This document shows, piece after piece, positions 1 through 8,815 of a stretch of DNA of 64,000 nt. This stretch comes from Campylobacteraceae bacterium. GTDB taxonomy: Bacteria > Campylobacterota > Campylobacteria > Campylobacterales > Arcobacteraceae. Position numbers and translations under genes: made by a program. Under the pieces are notes generated by a model that saw nothing but the letters and a program-made list of their open reading frames with translations, was not told the origin of the DNA and searched no databases. Every line of letters begins with the position of its first letter. Position 1 is the stretch's first letter. The stretch spans positions 62,001 to 126,000 of the forward strand of contig JABSOM010000009.1 of the NCBI GenBank assembly GCA_013215945.1, read 5' to 3'.

Positions 1-1
1 A

Positions 2-469
2 CATGATGTTAAAATAAAAGACATTTTAACGCCTAGATCTGTTGTTTACGCTATTGAAAAATCTATTGTTATAAAAGATATTCTTGAAGACAAAAGAACC
101 TATAGATACTCAAGGGTACCTGTTTATGATGGAACAATTGATAATATTGTAGGTGTTGTAATTACAAAAAAAATCTTTAAACAAGCAATAAAAGATAAGA
201 ATGTAAAAATTGAATCTATTATGAATGATGTTTTTACTTTAAATGAAAATATTCCTGTTGCAAAAGCCATGAACATTTTTATACAGAAAAAAGAACATAT
301 GTTTATAGTATCTGATAATTATGACCAAACAGAGGGTATACTTACTCTTGAAGACTGTATAGAAACACTCTTAGGTCTTGAAATCATGGACGAAAGTGAT
401 ATTACGGCAGATATGAGAAAACTGGCTTTAAATAAAATGAAAGCCAAAAGAAAAGTAAAAGAACAGTAG
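2..469 (+). CDS. CBS-pair domain protein, CNNM/CorC-type transporter family (3' part)
   Basis: The reading frame is already open at the left window edge, so this is the C-terminal part of a longer protein. The first visible residues (HDVKIKDILTPRSVVYAI) match the start of the tandem CBS module that follows the membrane domain in CNNM/CorC (HlyC) proteins, where an 'MTPR' segment is typical. The second CBS repeat ends near GILTLEDCIETLLGLEI. That fits the acidic 'TLEDVIEELVGEEI' signature of this family, although no C-terminal CorC_HlyC domain follows; the protein ends about 30 residues later in a Lys/Arg-rich tail. Family members are linked to Mg2+/Co2+ transport, and CBS domains usually sense adenine nucleotides. 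The substrate here is unknown. The stop codon sits in a hairpin shared with the convergent next gene. Confidence 0.8.
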   Translation, partial: HDVKIKDILTPRSVVYAIEKSIVIKDILEDKRTYRYSRVPVYDGTIDNIVGVVITKKIFKQAIKDKNVKIESIMNDVFTLNENIPVAKAMNIFIQKKEHMFIVSDNYDQTEGILTLEDCIETLLGLEIMDESDITADMRKLALNKMKAKRKVKEQ

Positions 470-495
470 AAGAAACTAGTTTGTTTCTTCTTCTT
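468..495. terminator. Bidirectional terminator hairpin overlapping two stop regions
   Basis: AGAAGAAAC (468-476) pairs perfectly with GTTTCTTCT (483-491) around a six-base loop. The hairpin covers the last base-pairs of the CBS gene on the plus strand and the final codons of the convergent gene on the minus strand. T/A-rich flanks lie on both sides. It is a plausible shared rho-independent terminator. Confidence 0.5.
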
Positions 496-1126
496 TAATA
501 TTTTCTTCTACATTTGTACCTAATAGTTCTGAAATTTTAGCATCAATTAGTGCAAGTGTTCTTTCTTGTGTTTTATAAGAAATTTCAGGAAGTTCACCAC
601 CCCACATTTTTTCAGCTTCTTCAAAACCTTGAACAATACCTTTTCTACTTTCTTGTAAAGCATCGATATTATTTCCTGATATTAGAAAAACAAAAGAAGA
701 TACTCGATCAGAAGTTTTTTCAATAGAGAAAAAACCGCCTTCATCTAATAATTCCTGTGCTTCATCAGCTCCCAATTCACTTATAGGTTTTCCTTCATAT
801 CCCATTTCTTTAAGATTTGAAGAAAAAGCGTCTTTACCAGATAAAAAATCTAAAGCTTCTTGATTTCCATTTAAAATTTTATCAAGTATGCTTTGATTAT
901 TGGTATTGTAACTTGAAAATTCAAAAGATCTAATACTAATTGAGAGATTAAATCCTTCATCTGAGATCGATAAATTTATAGATGTTTCAGTGTAACTTGC
1001 TTTAAAGTAAGTCTCTTGATTTTTTGAACTTGTTTCTTGATTTGAATTACCTTCTTTTGACATTGCATTTGTAAAATTTTTAAACGCATTTGCATAGGGA
1101 TTATTTCCAGGTCCTATTTCATTCAT
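476..1126 (-). CDS. Hypothetical protein (216 aa), possibly DUF5610-like C-terminus
   Basis: I do not firmly recognise this protein. It has no signal peptide or membrane segment. The N-terminal ~40 residues are Asn/Ser/Gln-rich and probably flexible. The middle (residues ~40-75) alternates hydrophobic and polar residues like beta strands. The C-terminal half is helical and contains RKGIVQGFEEAEKMWGGELP followed by a 'YKTQERTLALIDAKI' stretch. That arrangement recalls DUF5610-type C-terminal domains seen in some flagellum- or surface-associated proteins, but the resemblance is by memory only. Start choice is well supported by a strong AAGGAG ribosome-binding site seven bases before the ATG. 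It stands alone between a convergent CBS gene and pdxH. Confidence 0.6.
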   Translation of the reverse strand: MNEIGPGNNPYANAFKNFTNAMSKEGNSNQETSSKNQETYFKASYTETSINLSISDEGFNLSISIRSFEFSSYNTNNQSILDKILNGNQEALDFLSGKDAFSSNLKEMGYEGKPISELGADEAQELLDEGGFFSIEKTSDRVSSFVFLISGNNIDALQESRKGIVQGFEEAEKMWGGELPEISYKTQERTLALIDAKISELLGTNVEENIKEEETN

Positions 1127-1214
1127 TAGATACTCCTTAATAATAACTTAATAAATAATTCTATCTGTACATTTCTTAAATTTAGATTAAGTGATTTCCA
1201 TTTTGTATAATAAT

Positions 1215-1850
1215 TTAAGGTGCTAAACGATTAATTACCCACTTACCATTTTCCAGTGTATATTCAAATCTGTCGTGTAAACGGTCTTTTCCACCTTGCC
1301 AAAATTCAATTTTCACAGGTTTAATCACATAACCACCCCAAAAAGAAGGAAAAGGCAAAGAACCCTCTAAAAATTTATTCTTTATTTCGTTAAATTTATT
1401 TTGCAAAATGGAACGTGAAGAAATAATATCACTTTGATGGGATACCCAAGCTCCAATTTGACTGCCTTTTGGCCGTGACAAAAAATACTTTAAAGATTCT
1501 GCGGTAGAAATTTTTTCAATTCTACCTTCGATTTTTATTTGTCTCTCAACCCCTAACCATGCGAAATGCAAAGCAGCTTGTGGATTTTCTTCAATTTGTT
1601 TTGCTTTTGAACTTCCATAGTTTGTAAAAAAAACAAAACCTTTTTGGTCAAATAGTTTTAACAATACAATACGAATAGATGGTAATAAGTTTTTTCCAAC
1701 AGTAGCCAGAGTCATTGCATTTGGTTCAGGTACTTTTGACGCTGTAGCTTCTTCAAACCATTTCTCAAATTGAACAATAGGGTTTTTATCTAAGTCTTCT
1801 AACTCCAAAGACATTTTTGCATATTCTTGTCTATGATCTCGTAAATCCAT
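1215..1850 (-). CDS. pdxH: Pyridoxamine/pyridoxine 5'-phosphate oxidase
   Basis: This enzyme oxidises pyridoxamine or pyridoxine 5'-phosphate to pyridoxal 5'-phosphate using FMN and O2, the last step of vitamin B6 salvage. The 211-residue length is that of typical PdxH. Recognisable features are the N-terminal MDLRDHRQEY helix, the 'PNAMTLATV' strand, the FMN-binding RIVLLK and FFTNYGSSKA segments, RPKGSQIGAWVSHQS, and the diagnostic C-terminal end RLHDRFEYTLENGKW...RLAP. All family landmarks appear intact. It is transcribed alone on the minus strand and is a cytosolic enzyme. Presence of PdxH rather than only PdxA/PdxJ output fits an organism exposed to oxygen. Confidence 0.96.
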   Translation of the reverse strand: MDLRDHRQEYAKMSLELEDLDKNPIVQFEKWFEEATASKVPEPNAMTLATVGKNLLPSIRIVLLKLFDQKGFVFFTNYGSSKAKQIEENPQAALHFAWLGVERQIKIEGRIEKISTAESLKYFLSRPKGSQIGAWVSHQSDIISSRSILQNKFNEIKNKFLEGSLPFPSFWGGYVIKPVKIEFWQGGKDRLHDRFEYTLENGKWVINRLAP

Positions 1851-1930
1851 TCTTTTCCCCAGTAATAATTTTTTAGAATATATCTAAGTTCTCTTTTAAT
1901 ATCAATAAAATATTCACCTAAGAAGTCATT

Positions 1931-2779
1931 TTATTTATAAGTATTGGGACTAATTCCAAAAACTCTTTTAAAACTTCTTGTAAAATGACTTTGGTCACAA
2001 AATCCAAATTCATAAGCAATATCACTTACATTAAGATTTGAGTTTTTTGCTAAAATATTTTCTGCACAATTTATTTTTTTATTAATCATATACGCATGGG
2101 GAGAAAGTCCATATTTTTTTTTAAATGCTCTTATTATATAGGAGGTATTATACCCTACTTCATAAGCAATATCTTCTAAACTAAGTTGTTCATTAATATT
2201 TTCCATGATATAACTTTCTATTGTTTCTAAGGGAATATTATTCTCATTAAGTTTTTTTTCATTTTTTATTTCTTTGCAATAATGTGTAAAAATCTTTCTT
2301 AAAAAAGAAGAAACTTCATTGTGTATACTAGAAGATTCTTTTTCTCTTAAAACTCTATCACACATAAAAACAAAAGCATCATAATAATATTCTGAACTTA
2401 AGATATTTAGAGAAAGAGGAAGATAAGAAAGTTTCATTTTTTTAAATATTTTCTTTTGTATTTTAATACACCATTGTTTATTTAGATGTAAAGAATAATA
2501 ACCTTTTGAGCTTTTTTCCATACTTTTTGTCAAATGTACTTCTTGCGGATTAAAAAAACACAATTGTTTTGGTTTTAAATATTGTGTTTCTTTTAAATAC
2601 ACATCAACTTGAATACAACCTTCTTTAAGAGCTGTAATATTCAAGGTTTCATGAGAATGTTTTGAATAATTTGAAAAAATATCTTCGCTGTATTTTACTT
2701 GAGCATAAAATTTATTATTTGAATCGTATAAAAGTTTAATATTCATCCTTCTAAATTTTCTAATGTCAATATAATACAA
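1931..2779 (-). CDS. AraC-family transcriptional regulator with N-terminal cupin
   Basis: Residues ~25-100 look like an AraC_binding (cupin) effector domain, with SKHSHETLNI and a following 'LKPKQLCFFNPQEVH' strand. The C-terminal ~95 residues form the two helix-turn-helix motifs of AraC proteins: ENINEQLSLEDIAYEVGYNTSYIIRAFKKKYG and then VSDIAYEFGFCDQSHFTRSFKRVFGISP. The effector is unknown. The start is uncertain: the longest frame begins at 2779, but an ATG at 2746 (MNIKLLYD) gives a more usual N-terminus. It is divergent from the Gate-domain membrane protein at 2835, which is the obvious candidate target. Only about 55-90 bp separate the two starts. Confidence 0.85.
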   Translation of the reverse strand: MYYIDIRKFRRMNIKLLYDSNNKFYAQVKYSEDIFSNYSKHSHETLNITALKEGCIQVDVYLKETQYLKPKQLCFFNPQEVHLTKSMEKSSKGYYSLHLNKQWCIKIQKKIFKKMKLSYLPLSLNILSSEYYYDAFVFMCDRVLREKESSSIHNEVSSFLRKIFTHYCKEIKNEKKLNENNIPLETIESYIMENINEQLSLEDIAYEVGYNTSYIIRAFKKKYGLSPHAYMINKKINCAENILAKNSNLNVSDIAYEFGFCDQSHFTRSFKRVFGISPNTYK

Positions 2780-2834
2780 GACACATTTTCTTTAAGATGA
2801 TATTATCCAATATCAACTTACAAAGGCAAATAAT

Positions 2835-3719
2835 TTGAATATTAAAAATACTCTATATTCTTCTTTTAGAAGTGCTCTTATAATTTTAAAACTGGTTATT
2901 CCTATTTATATCTTGGCAGATATCTTATATTATTACAATGTACTATCACATGTATCTTTTATTATTGAACCCTTTACATCAATGTTAGGTTTACCTAAAG
3001 AAGCTGCTTTAGCTATTATCTCTGGTATATTTCTTAATTTATATGCAGCGATTGCATTTGCAGCACCTTTGGACTTAAATCCACAACAGTGGTCTGTTTT
3101 AGCCATTTTTTTAGGAACGTGTCACTCCTTAATTGTAGAAGGCATTATTATGAAAAAACTAGGCATTGCAAATTATTACTCTTATTTATTACGTTTTACA
3201 GCAGGCTTATTTATAGCTTATTTATCCAGTAAATTACCTGCTTCATTTTTTGAAGCAAGTTTAAGTACTTCTGTATTTGAACAAACAACCTACAGTTCAT
3301 TTAATGATTTGATGATAGGTTCTTTGTATTCTTCTTTTATACTTTCATTAGAAATCATAGTACTTATTACTTCTTTGATTTTTCTTATGGATTATATTAA
3401 ATCAAGAGATTTTGTCAAAAAAAGCAAAAAAAATATTTCTAAAAGTTTTTCTTTGGGAGTAGGAATATTATTAGGTATTACTTATGGGGCGGGTATTTTA
3501 ATTAATGAAGCAAAAAATAAATCCCTTAATCGTGAAGATTTATTTTATGTAAGTAATTTTTTAATGATTTGTCATGCTATTATTGAAGATACCATGCTGT
3601 TTGTGATTTTTGGAGCAGACTTTACTGTAGTAATAATAATTCGCTTAAGTTTTGCTCTCTTTTTATCGTTTATTTTATTAAAAATATATCAATACAAAAA
3701 TAAAACATTAGTTATTTAA
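2835..3719 (+). CDS. Nucleoside-recognition (Gate) domain membrane protein
   Basis: An integral membrane protein of 294 residues with about eight hydrophobic segments. The N-terminal half (LVIPIYILADILYYYNV...GLPKEAALAIISGIFLNLYAAI) and the C-terminal half (GILLGITYGAGILINEA) resemble the Gate/nucleoside-recognition domain found in SpmA/SpmB, NupC-type and FeoB proteins. Substrate unknown. The start is TTG, supported by an AAAGG site about eight bases upstream. The gene is divergent from an AraC regulator, which may control it. The 3' end overlaps a hairpin shared with the convergent ankyrin gene. Confidence 0.75.
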   Translation: MNIKNTLYSSFRSALIILKLVIPIYILADILYYYNVLSHVSFIIEPFTSMLGLPKEAALAIISGIFLNLYAAIAFAAPLDLNPQQWSVLAIFLGTCHSLIVEGIIMKKLGIANYYSYLLRFTAGLFIAYLSSKLPASFFEASLSTSVFEQTTYSSFNDLMIGSLYSSFILSLEIIVLITSLIFLMDYIKSRDFVKKSKKNISKSFSLGVGILLGITYGAGILINEAKNKSLNREDLFYVSNFLMICHAIIEDTMLFVIFGADFTVVIIIRLSFALFLSFILLKIYQYKNKTLVI

Positions 3720-3733
3720 AACCAATGTTTTAT
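3700..3733. terminator. Shared hairpin between convergent genes
   Basis: ATAAAACATT (3700-3709) is perfectly complementary to AATGTTTTAT (3724-3733), with a 14-base loop containing the stop codon of the plus-strand gene. The right arm overlaps the end of the minus-strand ankyrin gene. It is likely a bidirectional terminator, although the stem is AT-rich. Confidence 0.45.
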
Positions 3734-4317
3734 ATATTTATATTAACCTTTAAATTAAGATTATTTACCAAACTTTTTACTGAGTTTCCTAAATTATCTT
3801 CATGAGTCAAACACGCGCCATTAGATATTAAATAGTTTGCTACTCTTGTTTTATTATACAATAAAGCGTAAATCAAAGGAGTAGATCTAACCAAATCAAG
3901 CTGATTGATATTTAATCCTGCACGTAATAAGGTTTTAATCATTTTTGCATTGTTTTTATATACAGCATAATGCATAACATGTAATTTAGTATTAATATCA
4001 ACAATTAATTCAATACCTAATTCAATTAATAAAACAATAGCCGATAAATTTTTATAAAATATCGCCCAATACAAAGCATTTCTACCACTATCATCTCTTT
4101 CATTGATATTTGCACCATATTCCACAATATCTTTAATTTTATCTTGTGTTTTGGTTGAAATCAGTTCAAATAATAAGCACCAACCTTCGTCAAATTTAGT
4201 ATTTACATTCGAACCCATAAACAATAATTTTTTAAACGTAAAATCATTTTTAACATTTAAAATAAGTTCTTGATTAAATTCAATATTATTTCTATTTATT
4301 AAAATATTATCACTCAT
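3730..4317 (-). CDS. Ankyrin-repeat protein
   Basis: A 195-residue soluble protein without signal peptide. Residues ~60-180 contain three to four ankyrin-like repeats: DIVEYGANINERDDSGRNALYWAI, a following KLHVMHYAVYKNNAKMIKTLLRAGLNINQLD, and STPLIYALLYNKTRVANYLISNGA. Each shows the helix-turn-helix plus 'G-A-x-I/N' loop pattern. Ankyrin repeats mediate protein-protein contacts, so no enzyme activity is expected. A purine-rich AGGAG ribosome site precedes the ATG. It lies alone between convergent and divergent neighbours, so context says little about the partner. Confidence 0.8.
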   Translation of the reverse strand: MSDNILINRNNIEFNQELILNVKNDFTFKKLLFMGSNVNTKFDEGWCLLFELISTKTQDKIKDIVEYGANINERDDSGRNALYWAIFYKNLSAIVLLIELGIELIVDINTKLHVMHYAVYKNNAKMIKTLLRAGLNINQLDLVRSTPLIYALLYNKTRVANYLISNGACLTHEDNLGNSVKSLVNNLNLKVNINI

Positions 4318-4443
4318 AGTTTCTCCTTTTTTATTTAAGGTATTCTAACATTTTAATACTTAAACAATATTGAGAACTGTTATCATAAGTTTCTTAAAGT
4401 AAATTTTATCTAACTTGGCTATACTCCTGCAAAAAGGCCTTTT

Positions 4444-5094
4444 TTGTTAGACCAAAGACAAACATGTTATTCTTGTTACAGACCTATGCTTACGTGTATG
4501 TGCAAGTATATAAATAAAATATCAAGTAATACAAAATTTATTTTATTAATGCATCCAAAAGAATTCAGAAAAACTAAAAATGGAAGTGGACATTTTACGC
4601 ATAAATCTTTAAAAAATTCCGAAATTCACATAGGTATAGATTTTACTACTAATAAAAGAATTAATGAATTAATAGATGATACAAACAATGCTTGTTATAT
4701 TTTATACCCAGGACATGAGAGTTTATTATTAAATAAAAACAAACCCCAAGAAAAGAAAAACTTGGTTTTGTTTTTAATTGATTCTACTTGGGCCTGTTCA
4801 AAAAAGATGTTAAGAGTAAGTAAAAATTTAGCACGCTTACCAAGAATGAGTTTCACTCACAATAAAAGTTCACAATTTATATTTAAAACTCAACCCGCAC
4901 ATTATTGTTTATCTACTATGGAATCAACCTTGTGTATACTTGAACTTTTGAATATTCATGGAATAGAAAATATAAAAAATAAGGAATTAGAAGGATTTTT
5001 AGAACCCTTTACTCAAATGGTTAAATATCAAGTCAAGTGTATTCCAAATAATGAAATCAGATATAAAAAACCCTTTAAAAAGTCTTCTGTTTAA
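4444..5094 (+). CDS. DTW-domain protein, probable tRNA-uridine aminocarboxypropyltransferase
   Basis: DTW proteins (TapT/TuaA) transfer an aminocarboxypropyl group from SAM to uridine 47 in the variable loop of tRNA (acp3U). Here the N-terminal Cys cluster CYSCYRPMLTCMC is typical of the zinc-binding knot. 'LLMHPKEFRKTKNG' matches the conserved HP.E..+ segment. The signature DxTW appears as DSTW in LIDSTWACSKKMLR. The RLPRMSF and STMESTLCILELL segments also fit. The start is TTG at 4444 with an AAAAGG-type site upstream; the first Cys is already at residue 8, so little can be missing. The gene tail overlaps the convergent EamA gene by 20 bases. Confidence 0.88.
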   Translation: MLDQRQTCYSCYRPMLTCMCKYINKISSNTKFILLMHPKEFRKTKNGSGHFTHKSLKNSEIHIGIDFTTNKRINELIDDTNNACYILYPGHESLLLNKNKPQEKKNLVLFLIDSTWACSKKMLRVSKNLARLPRMSFTHNKSSQFIFKTQPAHYCLSTMESTLCILELLNIHGIENIKNKELEGFLEPFTQMVKYQVKCIPNNEIRYKKPFKKSSV

Positions 5095-5974
5095 TTTTTA
5101 TTTTTCTTATAAATAAACCTAAAAGAACTAAAAACAATGATATATAGGTTATGTCTTTTGGGCTTTCATCAAAAATAACCCAAGCCCAAAAAATAGTAAA
5201 GAGTGGAATTAAATACGTAACTAAAGACATAAACTGTACACCAACACTTTGTATTATTTTTATTCTAATAATAGAAGCACATGCTGTTGGAATAAGTGAT
5301 AAAAAAATCAAAGCATAAAAAGCAGTATTTAAATAACTCTCATAGATAAACGTATCAAAATATAAAACAAAAGGAAACAAAATAAGAGAGGCACAAATAA
5401 ACATAGAACTTGAAGTAATAATACTAGAAATATTATGAAGTTTTCTTAATAATAAACCAGAAGCGATATACCCCATGCTTGCAAATAAAACAGCAATTTG
5501 TCCATAAAAAGCATTAATATTATCGCTGTTAAAACCATCTGCTAATAATAATACTATTCCTAAAAAACCAAATATTACACCCAAAAGTTTAAAAAAAGTG
5601 AATTTTTCATCTTTTGTAATAAAATGCGATAATATCAATGCAATAAAAGGACCCACCGCTAAAACAATAGAAGCCGTACTTGCATTAATATATTGTTGTC
5701 CCCAAGCAAGTAAAGAAAAAGGCAAAGAGTTGTTTAACAAAGCGGCAAGTATAATAATACGCCATGTTTTTGCATCTTTTGGAAAAGTGAGTTTTTTAAA
5801 ATAAATAATAGGAAGAAAAAATAAAGCAGCAAAAAAAATACGAACAAATGCAATAAATAAAAATGAGTACTCTTGTAATGCTACTTCAATGCAAATAAAA
5901 CTTCCAGCCCAAATTGAGCTTAAAAAAAGAAGTTTAAGATAATCAATACTCTCTACAGCTTTTAAAGCTTTCAC
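5075..5974 (-). CDS. EamA/DMT-superfamily transporter
   Basis: Ten predicted membrane helices in two EamA repeats make this a drug/metabolite transporter family permease (299 aa). Typical landmarks are FLSSIWAGSFICIEVALQ in helix 1, LSHFITKDEKFTFFKLLGVIFGFLGIVLL between the repeats, and VTYLIPLFTIFWAWVIFDE in the second repeat. Substrates of such proteins range from amino acids to purines and cannot be assigned. The GTG start overlaps the upstream stop codon by one base (TAGTG), so it is probably translationally coupled to the 383-residue protein upstream. Its 3' end overlaps the convergent DTW gene. Confidence 0.88.
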   Translation of the reverse strand: MKALKAVESIDYLKLLFLSSIWAGSFICIEVALQEYSFLFIAFVRIFFAALFFLPIIYFKKLTFPKDAKTWRIIILAALLNNSLPFSLLAWGQQYINASTASIVLAVGPFIALILSHFITKDEKFTFFKLLGVIFGFLGIVLLLADGFNSDNINAFYGQIAVLFASMGYIASGLLLRKLHNISSIITSSSMFICASLILFPFVLYFDTFIYESYLNTAFYALIFLSLIPTACASIIRIKIIQSVGVQFMSLVTYLIPLFTIFWAWVIFDESPKDITYISLFLVLLGLFIRKIKIKQKTF

Positions 5975-7125
5975 TATTTTATCTTAACAAAACTTACACC
6001 ATTTTCTAGGCTTTGAATATTTTTGATATTTTCAATACTTAAAGAATGTGTGTCATTAAAAACATATTTCATTAAATATTTAACTTCAGTATTTGTAAAA
6101 CCATCAATTTCTTTGTCTTTAATAGTTACTTCATTCATATTTTTAATGTAAATTCGTTTAAGTTTATTGTTTTTCTCTTTTACATAATAAACAATATCAT
6201 ATATTTTTGTATTTATTTTTTCAATAGTAACAAGCACGCGATCATCTTTTGCTTCAAGTTTAAAATCAGAAAAAATAGTCTTAAAATCATTTGTACTTAT
6301 AAAACCAATGTACAGTTTTGTAAAAATATCAAAATAAAGACCTAATACTCTGGATTTAAAAAAGTTCAAATTAATATTTGAAGAATCTTTAAAACGGGTA
6401 TTCTTTAAAATCCATTCTAAGGTTTGAAAATATACAAACTGTTTATATTTAATAACAGATGTTTCTATAAACTTTTTTTCTTTAGGAGGCTCAATTTTTT
6501 TATACTTGGTTTTTTTGAAAATAATATTTTTTAATAAAATTTCATTGTCTAATTCTTTAGTAAGCCAAACCGTACAAAAAGAAGGAAATTTTTTAATGCC
6601 CAAAGAACCTTCTGTTAATACGATTAATGATTTAATTTGCATAGAAGGAAATAATATTTTTAATAAAGCATATTTTTTATCAAGTCTTTTTATTAAAGAC
6701 ACTGTTTTTTTAGATGTTGACATTTCTACAAAATACAAAGCATCTTTGGTAAAAAATAAAGCATCAAATTCTGAAATATCTTTATAAACAGATTTATAAA
6801 CAATTTGTGCACTTTTATTAATTAATAAACCATTCTTTTTGTATCTGTGATCCGCGTTTTGGTGGGGACCTTTTAAAACAAAGCGCGTAATCTCATCGTT
6901 AGTTTGCGCATATCTCAATAAATGCTCATAAATTATGTTTTCGTATACTTCGCCTTTAAAACTGCTGTAAGCGGCCATATAAGACTCACTGCTTTCATCT
7001 ACGTTATTACGTATGAGTGTTTTTATATTGCGAATGTCGTAACTATAACAAAAAACTTCTTTATGAATATTTTCTAAGTTTAAGTTTTCTATATCTTGGG
7101 TAATTTCAAATTGATTCAATATCAT
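5974..7125 (-). CDS. Uncharacterised protein with possible PD-(D/E)XK-like segment
   Basis: A 383-residue soluble, Lys-rich protein that I do not recognise by name. Residues ~55-75 (FKGEVYENIIYEHLLRYA) form a helix with a central Glu. After a loop, residues ~117-140 read EFDALFFTKDALYFVEMSTSKK. The order 'E in helix, D on a strand, then a VE strand followed by Lys' is that of PD-(D/E)XK nuclease folds, for example DUF1887-type proteins. However, the second acidic residue is not followed by the usual xK, so it may be degenerate or unrelated. The C-terminal 150 residues are mixed alpha/beta without recognisable domain. It is upstream of, and likely coupled to, the EamA permease. It starts a transcription unit facing the ClC gene. 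Confidence 0.6.
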   Translation of the reverse strand: MILNQFEITQDIENLNLENIHKEVFCYSYDIRNIKTLIRNNVDESSESYMAAYSSFKGEVYENIIYEHLLRYAQTNDEITRFVLKGPHQNADHRYKKNGLLINKSAQIVYKSVYKDISEFDALFFTKDALYFVEMSTSKKTVSLIKRLDKKYALLKILFPSMQIKSLIVLTEGSLGIKKFPSFCTVWLTKELDNEILLKNIIFKKTKYKKIEPPKEKKFIETSVIKYKQFVYFQTLEWILKNTRFKDSSNINLNFFKSRVLGLYFDIFTKLYIGFISTNDFKTIFSDFKLEAKDDRVLVTIEKINTKIYDIVYYVKEKNNKLKRIYIKNMNEVTIKDKEIDGFTNTEVKYLMKYVFNDTHSLSIENIKNIQSLENGVSFVKIK

Positions 7126-7333
7126 ACTTATTATTAAATTTTAAAAGATTATATCTAAATAATTATAAAACAATTTTACAAATAAACTTTTGAATTATAT
7201 ATCCAAGATATTTAAAAATATATTTTTTTTATAAATATTTTAAATTACAAGAAAATTATTCGTATATCACTGATTTTAGGCTTTATTTTAAGTCAGGATA
7301 AACTATAATTTGAAAAACTATTAAGTAACATAC

Positions 7334-8719
7334 ATGAAAAAACACATTATTGAACAATCTATTATTTTATACTCTATTTCTAAATGGTTATTAATTTCAA
7401 GTTTAATTGGAATTGTAATTGGTGCTATTGTAACTGTATTTCTAACCATCTTACAAGCAGCAGAAGATTCAAGAGAACTCTTAAGTTTTAACTATTATTA
7501 CACCCTTCCTTTTGCTTTTATGTTTACGGTCTGGCTTGTAAAAACTTTTGCACCAAATGCCAAAGGCCATGGAACAGAAAAAGTAATTGAAGCCATTCAC
7601 AAAAGACATGGACAAATTGATGTTATTATTATTCCAGTAAAACTTTTGGCTACTGTAGTTACTATCTTTTCAGGAGGTTCTGTAGGTAAAGAAGGGCCAG
7701 GAGCTCAAATAGGAGCAGGTGCTGCTTCTTTTATTGCTGATTTATTTAAGTTTTCAAAAGAAAACAGAAAAGTATTGGTAATTTGTGGAATTTCTGCTGG
7801 TTTCGCTTCTGTTTTTGGAACACCAATTTCTGGTGCAATCTTTGGAGTAGAAGTATTAATTGTAGGTATTATTATGTACAATGTTTTACTTCCTTCCTTT
7901 ATCTCTGGTTTTGCTGCATTTACAACTGCTCGTTTTTTAGGAATGGACTATACGTATTTTAATATGCGATTTTCTCAAAGTATTGATTTGGAATTTTCTT
8001 TAATTTTTCAAGTTGTGCTTGCAGGGATATTTTTTGGTATTGTATCTGATTTTTTAATTACTTTTTTAAAAAAGAGTGAGTTTGCGTTTTCAAAAATAAA
8101 AATCAATATATATTTAAAAGCCTTTTTAGGAGGTTTAATTCTTATTGGACTTACTCTTATATTTGGAGAAGCTTATTTAGGTTTAGGCCTTGAAACCATT
8201 AATACGTCTTTTTTCTCTGATAAAAGTATAGCAGCAGAAATACCTTGGTATGCTTTTTTATTAAAAACAGTTTTTACTGCTTTGACTTTAGCCGCAGGCG
8301 GAAGTGGTGGGGTATTAACACCAATATTTTTTGTAGGGTCAACCAGTGGAAATTTATTTGCAACAATGGTTGGGGATCATTTTGCATTTTTTTCAGCTAT
8401 TGGTTTTGTTTCTGTTTTAGCAGGTGCTGCAAATGCACCAATAGCAGCCACTATAATGGCAGTAGAGCTCTTTGGCGTAGAAATTGCACCTTATGCTGCT
8501 ATTTCTTGTGTTATTTCTTTTTTAATGACAGGACATAGAAGTGTTTTTCCCTCACAAATTCTAAAAATGAAGAAAAGCGATTTATTAAATGTACAAATGG
8601 GAGAAGATATTGACCATACGACTGTTGATATCTCAGATGAAAATAAAATAAAATTTTTTAAATTACAAAAAAAGATACTATTAAGAGGAAGAAAAAGAAA
8701 ACAGGAACCTAAAGATTAA
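7334..8719 (+). CDS. ClC-family chloride channel/transporter
   Basis: A 461-residue membrane protein with the ClC fold. The gating-glutamate motif is present as GGSVGKEGPGAQIG (residues ~113-126), and the third selectivity motif appears as GGSGGVLTPIFFVG near residue 330. The first motif, GSGIPE in E. coli ClC, is altered to GHGTEK (residues ~78-83), so the classical chloride-coordinating serine is replaced. It lacks C-terminal CBS domains, ending in a short Lys/Arg-rich tail. The conserved external glutamate suggests H+/Cl- exchange rather than a pure channel, but the ion specificity is inferred. It is transcribed alone. Confidence 0.92.
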   Translation: MKKHIIEQSIILYSISKWLLISSLIGIVIGAIVTVFLTILQAAEDSRELLSFNYYYTLPFAFMFTVWLVKTFAPNAKGHGTEKVIEAIHKRHGQIDVIIIPVKLLATVVTIFSGGSVGKEGPGAQIGAGAASFIADLFKFSKENRKVLVICGISAGFASVFGTPISGAIFGVEVLIVGIIMYNVLLPSFISGFAAFTTARFLGMDYTYFNMRFSQSIDLEFSLIFQVVLAGIFFGIVSDFLITFLKKSEFAFSKIKINIYLKAFLGGLILIGLTLIFGEAYLGLGLETINTSFFSDKSIAAEIPWYAFLLKTVFTALTLAAGGSGGVLTPIFFVGSTSGNLFATMVGDHFAFFSAIGFVSVLAGAANAPIAATIMAVELFGVEIAPYAAISCVISFLMTGHRSVFPSQILKMKKSDLLNVQMGEDIDHTTVDISDENKIKFFKLQKKILLRGRKRKQEPKD

Positions 8720-8815
8720 TTAATCGTTCAATATTATTAGTAATTTTTATTTTTATTAGAAAAATATAAACTTCATTAGATATAATTTTATATTACATAT
8801 TTAACAAGGCATTCA

